Below are positions 6,125-10,268 of a stretch of DNA of 10,268 bases, piece by piece (the stretch's first letter is position 1; the number at the start of each line of letters is the position of its first letter). The stretch comes from Desulfobacterales bacterium (lineage in GTDB: Bacteria; Desulfobacterota; DSM-4660; Desulfatiglandales; Desulfatiglandaceae), in NCBI GenBank assembly GCA_027061865.1, contig JAMOVZ010000206.1, positions 1 through 10,268 of the forward strand, read 5' to 3'. The translations under genes and the position numbers were made by a program. The notes under the pieces are model-generated. The model ran no database searches. It had not been told where the DNA came from and saw only the letters and a list, made by a program, of their open reading frames with translations.

Positions 6125-6652
6125 CTATATTACATCCTTATTGTCCACTACTTTTACCAGCATCTTTACTGTATCCAATTGCTCCAACAGGTCAAGATTC
6201 TTGATGATTGCCAGTTCCTTTTCCGTGACTTTTCCTTGAACCTCTGTGATACTACCGGCCCCTGGGCCGGGAACCGTGTGCAGTTGAGAATTTTCATCAG
6301 GGTCCCAAACCCTTACAAGTATGAAGATAAGGCAAGCGGCCGCAACAAGGGCTGGGATTAAACCTTTAAACCCCACCTTGGCCTTAAGGAGTGACCATAA
6401 TGACTCATCCTCCCCCTGGGAGCTCAGATGCCTAAAGATCCGCGCCTTTATTTGAGCGGCATCAGCAGGAGGCATGGAGGCCATGGAGCCTTCCTTCAAA
6501 AAGGCATATCTCATGCCGAGAAGGATTTCCCTTTCGGCCCTGCACGCCTCACATTCGGCCAAGTGCCGGTAAAGGGAATTTTTGTGCTTAAAGGAAAGCG
6601 TCCCCGCACTGTCTTCGTAGATGGCCTCTAAATATTCTTTACAGGCACCCAT
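6125..6652 (-). CDS. Membrane anti-sigma factor with zinc-finger (ZAS-like) domain
   Basis: This 175-residue protein has an N-terminal cytoplasmic anti-sigma domain with the HxxxCxxC zinc motif (His30, Cys34, Cys37) preceded by Cys4. A single transmembrane helix follows at about 98-116 (LIPALVAAACLIFILVRVW), then a periplasmic tail of about 58 residues ending in the Leu-rich segment LDLLEQLDTVKMLVKVV. It lies 19 bases after the sigma-factor stop with an excellent Shine-Dalgarno (AGGGAGGTG, seven bases before ATG), the usual arrangement for an ECF sigma and its cognate inhibitor. It would hold the sigma factor inactive at the membrane until an envelope or redox signal releases it. Whether release is by proteolysis or by a zinc-thiol switch cannot be read from the sequence. 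Confidence 0.9.
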   Translation of the reverse strand: MGACKEYLEAIYEDSAGTLSFKHKNSLYRHLAECEACRAEREILLGMRYAFLKEGSMASMPPADAAQIKARIFRHLSSQGEDESLWSLLKAKVGFKGLIPALVAAACLIFILVRVWDPDENSQLHTVPGPGAGSITEVQGKVTEKELAIIKNLDLLEQLDTVKMLVKVVDNKDVI

Positions 6653-6671
6653 TGAATAACACCTCCCTCTT

Positions 6672-7343
6672 TTAGGCTGATACCCATTTCTTCAAGCCAC
6701 GCCTCATTGCCTTCATGGCCCTAAAAAGATGGGTCTTTACTGTGCCGTGAGCAAGGCCGGTGAACTCTGATATCTCTTTCACACTCATCTCCTGATATAC
6801 CTTGAGATAGAAGACAAGCCTTTGCTTTTCCGGCAGTGACAAGAATTCCTTCCTCACGGCCTGTCGAAATTCCTTGTCTTCAAGGCTCTCAAGAGGAGTA
6901 TGACCATCCGGGGCTTCAAAGGTCGCATCAGGCCCTCTATGCCCATCATCCTTGGACTTTGTTTTTTCAGTAAAAAAGGGAAAGAGCCTCTTCCATCTTC
7001 CTGCCTTCTTTCTATTGTCGAGGCAAACATTTATGGCAATTTTATACAGCCAAGTATAAAATGAAGAATCGCCCCGAAATCCCTCTAAGTTTTTTAGCGC
7101 CTTCAAAAAGGCCTCTTGGGTAATATCTTTTGCATCTTCCACCACCCCGCCACACATCCAAAAGGCCAAATTATATACTTGCTGATGGTGCCGCTCAAAA
7201 AGCTCCCCTGCAGCCCGCCTGTCCCCATTCCTGGCCCTTTCCACGAGATCAGCCTCGCTGACCTCTGCCCAGGACAGCTCACTATCCAATCGCTTCTGCT
7301 TCAAGGCTATGACCTTGGCTCCCACTCTCAACCCTTTATGCAT
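6672..7343 (-). CDS. ECF-family RNA polymerase sigma factor
   Basis: This 223-residue protein contains sigma region 2 (about 30-112; note DAKDITQEAFLKALKNLEGFRG and the -10 recognition segment SSFYTWLYKIAINVCLDNRKK) and region 4 (about 158-220) with the helix-turn-helix EMSVKEISEFTGLAHGTVKTH that reads the -35 element. The linker between them (about 113-157) is long and basic, then acidic. Domain content and the anti-sigma gene directly downstream make it an ECF (RpoE-like) sigma. The ATG at 7343 has no clear Shine-Dalgarno. An alternative GTG at 7325 is preceded by AAAGGG at six bases, so the true protein may be six residues shorter; both forms keep the whole of region 2. It is probably transcribed with the secreted-protein gene ending 46 bases upstream. 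Confidence 0.93.
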   Translation of the reverse strand: MHKGLRVGAKVIALKQKRLDSELSWAEVSEADLVERARNGDRRAAGELFERHHQQVYNLAFWMCGGVVEDAKDITQEAFLKALKNLEGFRGDSSFYTWLYKIAINVCLDNRKKAGRWKRLFPFFTEKTKSKDDGHRGPDATFEAPDGHTPLESLEDKEFRQAVRKEFLSLPEKQRLVFYLKVYQEMSVKEISEFTGLAHGTVKTHLFRAMKAMRRGLKKWVSA

Positions 7344-7389
7344 CTCATTTCTGCTTAAGAAAATCTGAGCATCAGGCTGATCTTTCCGT

Positions 7390-7872
7390 CTAAGGAATCC
7401 TTATTGACCAACCCAGTGCCCAGCCTGGCTCTGATATGAAACCGCTGAACCAGTAATTGGGCCAGGGTGGACAGGGCCTCCATCTGGGCCGGGGAATTGG
7501 TTTTGGCCGTGGCGGAGCAGGCCAACATGCTACCCTGGGTGGCCTCATACAGGCCCTATTATGCCTTGCCCGGTAAATATGCCTGCTTGCACGATCCAGC
7601 ATCCGGTGCAACCGTCTTTTCTCCGCACAACTGAGCCTTCCATCGGCCCAGGCCCGTCTTTCAGCCTCCTCAATGCGCCACTGCTCCCTGGTGAGCCTTT
7701 CATACTCCCATGAAGTAAGCTCCCCGCAGTTAAGCCCTTTGGCGATGCGGCGGGCTTGGCGCATCTGCCGCTTGTCAATTGAACTCCACTGGTCACAAGC
7801 TGCGCCAATTCCCCTCACAAGTCCAAAAATCACCAACGCCAACAAAATGATAAACATAGCTTTGAGTCTCAT
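7390..7872 (-). CDS. Small secreted helical-repeat protein with Pro/Trp-rich tail, unknown function
   Basis: This 160-residue protein has a signal peptide (MRLKAMFIILLALVIFGLV, cleavage likely after GIGAA). The central domain (about 35-105) contains two units 28 residues apart sharing G-x-L-[ST]-x-x-E-x-x-R-L (50-60 and 78-88), and ends in the conserved RASRHIYRARHN. I recognise this pattern from small exported proteobacterial proteins of unknown function. The tail (about 110-160) is rich in Pro, Arg and Trp. Six Cys (26, 49, 82, 108, 116, 134) allow disulfides. The start was placed at 7872 because GAGGGGGGAAAG precedes it and a signal peptide follows at once; the frame is open to 7968 but that extension overlaps the crotonase gene. 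It sits just before the sigma gene and may be part of, or a target of, that system. Confidence 0.75.
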   Translation of the reverse strand: MRLKAMFIILLALVIFGLVRGIGAACDQWSSIDKRQMRQARRIAKGLNCGELTSWEYERLTREQWRIEEAERRAWADGRLSCAEKRRLHRMLDRASRHIYRARHNRACMRPPRVACWPAPPRPKPIPRPRWRPCPPWPNYWFSGFISEPGWALGWSIRIP

Positions 7873-7904
7873 CTTCTTTCCCCCCTCTCGAAGGATTTGC
7901 CTTA

Positions 7905-7935
7905 TTAGACGACCACGGGGAAAGAACGGTTTACC
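7905..7935 (-). promoter_or_regulatory. Candidate ECF-sigma promoter before the secreted protein and sigma operon
   Basis: On the minus strand GGTAAACC (7935-7928) is followed after 16 bases by CGTCTAA (7911-7905). ECF sigma factors commonly recognise an AAC-containing -35 and a CGTC or TCTAA-like -10 at this spacing. Transcription would start near 7898, about 25 bases before the secreted-protein ATG. ECF operons are often autoregulated, so this could be the sigma factor's own promoter. The match is by eye only. Confidence 0.3.
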
Positions 7936-7942
7936 GCCCAGC

Positions 7943-8722
7943 TCAGAAATAACGGCTCTTCCTATCACCTTCCTTGAGCCGTGCCCTTGCTACCAGTAGG
8001 GCCTGGTTCCGGTCCTCCAGATTTAGGGCTTGTTCCAGCCCCCCTGCATCTATATTCATATTAATGGCCTCTTTGGTCAGCCTCAGGCCCATGGGGTTCT
8101 TGCTGTTCATGGTGCGGGCAAGCTCCATGGCCGTATCCATTAGCTCCTCTCTGGAAACCACCCGGCTTGCCAGGCCCAAGTCCATGGCCTCTTGTGCACT
8201 CATGAAGTTTCCCGTAAGCATGAACTCGTACGCTCTCCCCGCCCCAATCGCCCTCGGCAGAAAGTAGCTGCATGCCATGTCTGCCCCTCCAAGGCCTATG
8301 TTTATGTAGGCTGCTGAAAACTTCACATCCTCTGCAAGCACCCGCACGTCTGAAGCCAAGGCAAAGCTAAAGCCTAAACCCACCGCTGCCCCGTGTATGG
8401 CGGCAATAATAGGCTGGGGAACCTTCCGCATAGCCAAGGTGAGGCGGGCAAGGCGGGCCTGAAACCTGTAGAATTGGTCTGTGGTCATATTGGATAAGGT
8501 CTTCATGGCCTCACGCATATCAAGCCCTGCGCAAAATCCCCTGTCTCCGTTTCCTCTTAGGACGATTACATGGGTTCCAAGGTCATAAAGCCTCACATTC
8601 CAAAAGTGCTCCAGCTCTTCCATCATCCGGATGTTTACGGAATTATACCTCCTGGGCCTGTTAAGCGCCAAAACCCCAATCCCGTCTTCAACAACTTGGA
8701 ATTCAATGGTTTCATACTGCAT
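7943..8722 (-). CDS. Crotonase-fold protein (enoyl-CoA hydratase/isomerase family) with altered active site
   Basis: This 259-residue protein spans a full crotonase domain: NRPRRYNSVN near the start, the oxyanion-hole segment GFCAGLDM (62-69) and IAAIHGAAVGLGFSFALASD (106-125), and TGNFMSAQEAMDLGLASRVV (170-189). Family members act on acyl-CoA thioesters. Aligned with rat mitochondrial hydratase, both catalytic glutamates are replaced: Glu144 by Ser119 and Glu164 by Tyr139. Asp148 in the GGAD segment could serve instead, so hydratase activity should not be assumed; an isomerase, hydrolase or other lyase is possible. The start was set at 8722 because GGAGGTGAT lies just upstream; the frame is open to 8791 but that extension runs into cbiB. 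It starts 49 bases after cbiB on the same strand and may share its transcript. Confidence 0.85.
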   Translation of the reverse strand: MQYETIEFQVVEDGIGVLALNRPRRYNSVNIRMMEELEHFWNVRLYDLGTHVIVLRGNGDRGFCAGLDMREAMKTLSNMTTDQFYRFQARLARLTLAMRKVPQPIIAAIHGAAVGLGFSFALASDVRVLAEDVKFSAAYINIGLGGADMACSYFLPRAIGAGRAYEFMLTGNFMSAQEAMDLGLASRVVSREELMDTAMELARTMNSKNPMGLRLTKEAINMNIDAGGLEQALNLEDRNQALLVARARLKEGDRKSRYF

Positions 8723-8771
8723 TGCAATCACCTCCACATTTCGCAGAACTTTTAGACCATACCTCAACCCT

Positions 8772-9803
8772 TTATAGACATGTTGCCACAAAGAGCAGTC
8801 CTACACATAGGACGGAAACTCCAACCCAAGCGCCAGCCCTTGCTATACAAATGGCCTCCCTTATGTGTCCGGGGGCTGGATCAACGAACTCTTCACCAAG
8901 CCATGGCTTTACCTTGATGCCATAAGAATACCGGATTGGGCCTCCCAACCTCACACCAAGGGCGCCTGAGACAAAGCTTTCAGCATGGGCTGCATTGGGA
9001 GAGTCATGTTTTGACCTGTCCCTCAAAAAGACCTTTATACCCTGAAGCCCATCTTTCAGGCACATTATGCTGCCCAAAAACAATGGAACAAAAGAAAGCC
9101 TTGCAGGCAGATAATTGAAAAGGTCGTCCAGCCTGGCCGATGCCCAGCCCAACTCCAGGTATTGCTTGTTTTTGTACCCTACCATGGAGTCCAAGGTGCT
9201 TGCCACCTTAAATGCAACAACAAAAGCAATGGCTGTAACCATGGGATCAGAGTCCAAAAAATTTCCCCACAGCCCTCCCACACAAAACCAAAATATTGGG
9301 GAAAAGAAGCCATCAACAAAATTCTCAGCCAGGGTCTCAATGGCAGCCCTCGTGATACCACCCTGGTCAAGTTGGCTCGCATCCCTTCCCACTACCATGG
9401 CCACTGCCCCTCTGGCCCCTTCTGTATCACCTCTTTCCAGGCAGACAAGCACCGCCTGCACATGTCCTATCAAGTCTTTTAAAGAAATTGAAAAGAAACA
9501 TATGAACAGCGCCACAAAAAATCCCAAGAAGAAATGGATATTGCCAGCAATCTCCAGGGCGAGAACTGTTATGTAAAGGGCTGTCACTTCTACAGTAAAG
9601 GCTAGCAGAAGCCCACCTATCCTTGAATCAAGGTTAATTTTCCTCAAAAAGGCCTCTACGGCCTGGATTAGAGAACCGAGTATTCTTATTGGATGGGCCC
9701 TTAGGGGAGGATCACCGATCAACAGATCTAATAAAAAGGAGAAAGCTAAGATCAAGGGCAGGTAAAATGAAGGGTGTTGGATCAGCCTATAGACGGTTCC
9801 CAT
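8772..9803 (-). CDS. cbiB: Adenosylcobinamide-phosphate synthase CbiB
   Basis: This 343-residue integral membrane protein joins aminopropanol phosphate (or aminopropanol) to adenosylcobyric acid late in cobalamin synthesis. The N-terminal signature DLLIGDPPLRAHPIRILGSL (26-45) is characteristic. Further family motifs are VVGRDASQLDQ, AAIETLAENFVDGFFSPIFW, LDDLFNYLPARL and the C-terminal NAAHAESFVSGALGVRLGG. Several hydrophobic helices are visible (about 14-30, 65-110, 165-205, 225-250 and the C-terminal 325-343). Length is slightly above the usual ~310-320. The start codon overlaps the end of the upstream aminotransferase gene by 22 bases, with GGAGG ten bases before the ATG, so the two are translationally coupled. 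In some organisms this protein is called CobD, a name used elsewhere for the decarboxylase next door. Confidence 0.95.
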   Translation of the reverse strand: MGTVYRLIQHPSFYLPLILAFSFLLDLLIGDPPLRAHPIRILGSLIQAVEAFLRKINLDSRIGGLLLAFTVEVTALYITVLALEIAGNIHFFLGFFVALFICFFSISLKDLIGHVQAVLVCLERGDTEGARGAVAMVVGRDASQLDQGGITRAAIETLAENFVDGFFSPIFWFCVGGLWGNFLDSDPMVTAIAFVVAFKVASTLDSMVGYKNKQYLELGWASARLDDLFNYLPARLSFVPLFLGSIMCLKDGLQGIKVFLRDRSKHDSPNAAHAESFVSGALGVRLGGPIRYSYGIKVKPWLGEEFVDPAPGHIREAICIARAGAWVGVSVLCVGLLFVATCL

Positions 9804-10268
9804 TTGGCCAGGGCCTCCAGGAGGTGGGAATTTGCCTTTTCATTTCTCACCCCTATGCGGAAAAAATTATCCTCAAGACCTGGGAAGTTCCTGCAGTCCC
9901 GCACATAGCATCCCTTGCGGAGCAGGTAGGCCAGAAGATCATCGAGGTTTTTGGTTTTCTCCCACTTGCACAACAAGAAATTGGCCCTTCCCCCATATAC
10001 CTTTACTCCTCCAATGGACTCGATTCCCTTGCGCATGCGTCCAATTTCCCTTGAGACGGTCCGCCGTGTCCTGGCCTCATACTCGGTGCAGTTAACAAGA
10101 AAGGAGCCCACTGCTTGAGCCACACCATTTACCGTCCAGGGCTCTTTGTGTCCTTTGAGCCTTTCAATCACTGTGGGATGAGAAATCACCGCGCCTAAAC
10201 GAAGGCCCGCTACGGCATAGAATTTTGTCAAGGAGTGAAGCACCAACAGATTGGGCCTTTGCGAGACG
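9782..10268 (-). CDS. cobD: L-threonine-O-3-phosphate decarboxylase (CobD-like), 3' part
   Basis: This is the C-terminal ~161 residues of a PLP-dependent fold-I aminotransferase-like enzyme; the frame is open to the window edge, so the 5' part is missing. The motif HSLTKFYAVAGLRLG carries the Schiff-base lysine, and the ending CYVRDCRNFPGLEDNFFRIGVRNEKAN distinguishes CobD from histidinol-phosphate aminotransferase HisC. CobD turns threonine phosphate into (R)-1-amino-2-propanol phosphate, the substrate of CbiB, whose gene follows with a 22-base overlap. HisC is the main alternative because the two families are close relatives and a hisF lies elsewhere in the window, but the C-terminal motif and the cbiB coupling favour CobD. 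In-frame residues before the motif read SQRPNLLVL, also typical of CobD. Confidence 0.9.
   Translation of the reverse strand, partial: VSQRPNLLVLHSLTKFYAVAGLRLGAVISHPTVIERLKGHKEPWTVNGVAQAVGSFLVNCTEYEARTRRTVSREIGRMRKGIESIGGVKVYGGRANFLLCKWEKTKNLDDLLAYLLRKGCYVRDCRNFPGLEDNFFRIGVRNEKANSHLLEALAKWEPSIG

Noticed and set aside
7372..7382. Palindrome ATCAGGCTGAT before the sigma gene as an operator
   Set aside because: The arms are only five bases around one base, there is no second copy nearby, and chance is a sufficient explanation.
7873..7968. Longer N-terminus (192 residues) for the secreted protein
   Set aside because: It would overlap the crotonase gene, has no good ribosome site, and would bury the signal peptide that begins at 7872.
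8723..8791. Longer N-terminus (282 residues) for the crotonase
   Set aside because: The near-perfect Shine-Dalgarno GGAGGTGAT sits directly before the ATG at 8722, and the extra 23 residues match nothing in the crotonase family and run into cbiB.
9115..9576. 153-residue open frame on the plus strand
   Set aside because: It lies wholly antisense to cbiB, whose family motifs are unmistakable on the other strand.

Overview
The window looks like ordinary chromosome from an anaerobic deltaproteobacterium-like organism (Desulfobacterota in the broad sense). This is an inference from the gene families: two radical-SAM enzymes of types common there, an anaerobic-type cobalamin synthesis pair, an ECF sigma/anti-sigma/DUF3106 set, and a zinc-ribbon/RDD membrane protein. 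GC content is moderate and nearly all the sequence is coding. I see no tRNA, rRNA, CRISPR array, transposase or phage gene.

Left part (1-3583). The window opens inside hisF (plus strand), whose sequence resembles the cyclase half of the eukaryotic bifunctional HIS7 enzyme. Four bases later it meets, tail to tail, a cobalamin-binding radical-SAM gene of the HpnP/DUF4070 type (minus). A 399-base intergenic region follows. It carries a good promoter with AT-rich twin repeats and a leader of roughly 115-120 bases for a cold-shock gene (2352-2552, plus), which ends at a perfect hairpin terminator. The 5' arm of that terminator is also complementary to the gene's own Shine-Dalgarno sequence. Converging on it is a spore-photoproduct-lyase-family radical-SAM gene (2615-3583, minus).

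Middle part (3584-5739). An orphan ParA-type ATPase (plus), a short J-domain co-chaperone (minus) and a zinc-ribbon/RDD membrane protein (plus) stand as single genes in alternating orientation. A hairpin with a T-run on the minus strand (4990-5030) may stop leftward transcripts that cross the RDD gene.

Right part (5736-10268), all minus strand and read right to left. First come a CobD-like threonine-phosphate decarboxylase (cut by the window edge) and CbiB, overlapping by 22 bases, which together make and attach the aminopropanol arm of cobalamin. A crotonase-fold protein lacking both canonical catalytic glutamates follows in what may be the same operon. Next is a possible stress module: a small secreted helical-repeat protein with a Pro/Trp-rich tail, an ECF sigma factor, its membrane anti-sigma factor, and a secreted DUF3106 protein built of four exact 18-residue repeats. 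An ECF-like promoter motif sits just upstream of the first of these four, which would fit an autoregulated surveillance operon.

The sigma-factor module is the nearest thing to a little-described system here. The eukaryote-like HisF and the possible self-pairing of the cold-shock mRNA are the other points most worth checking.
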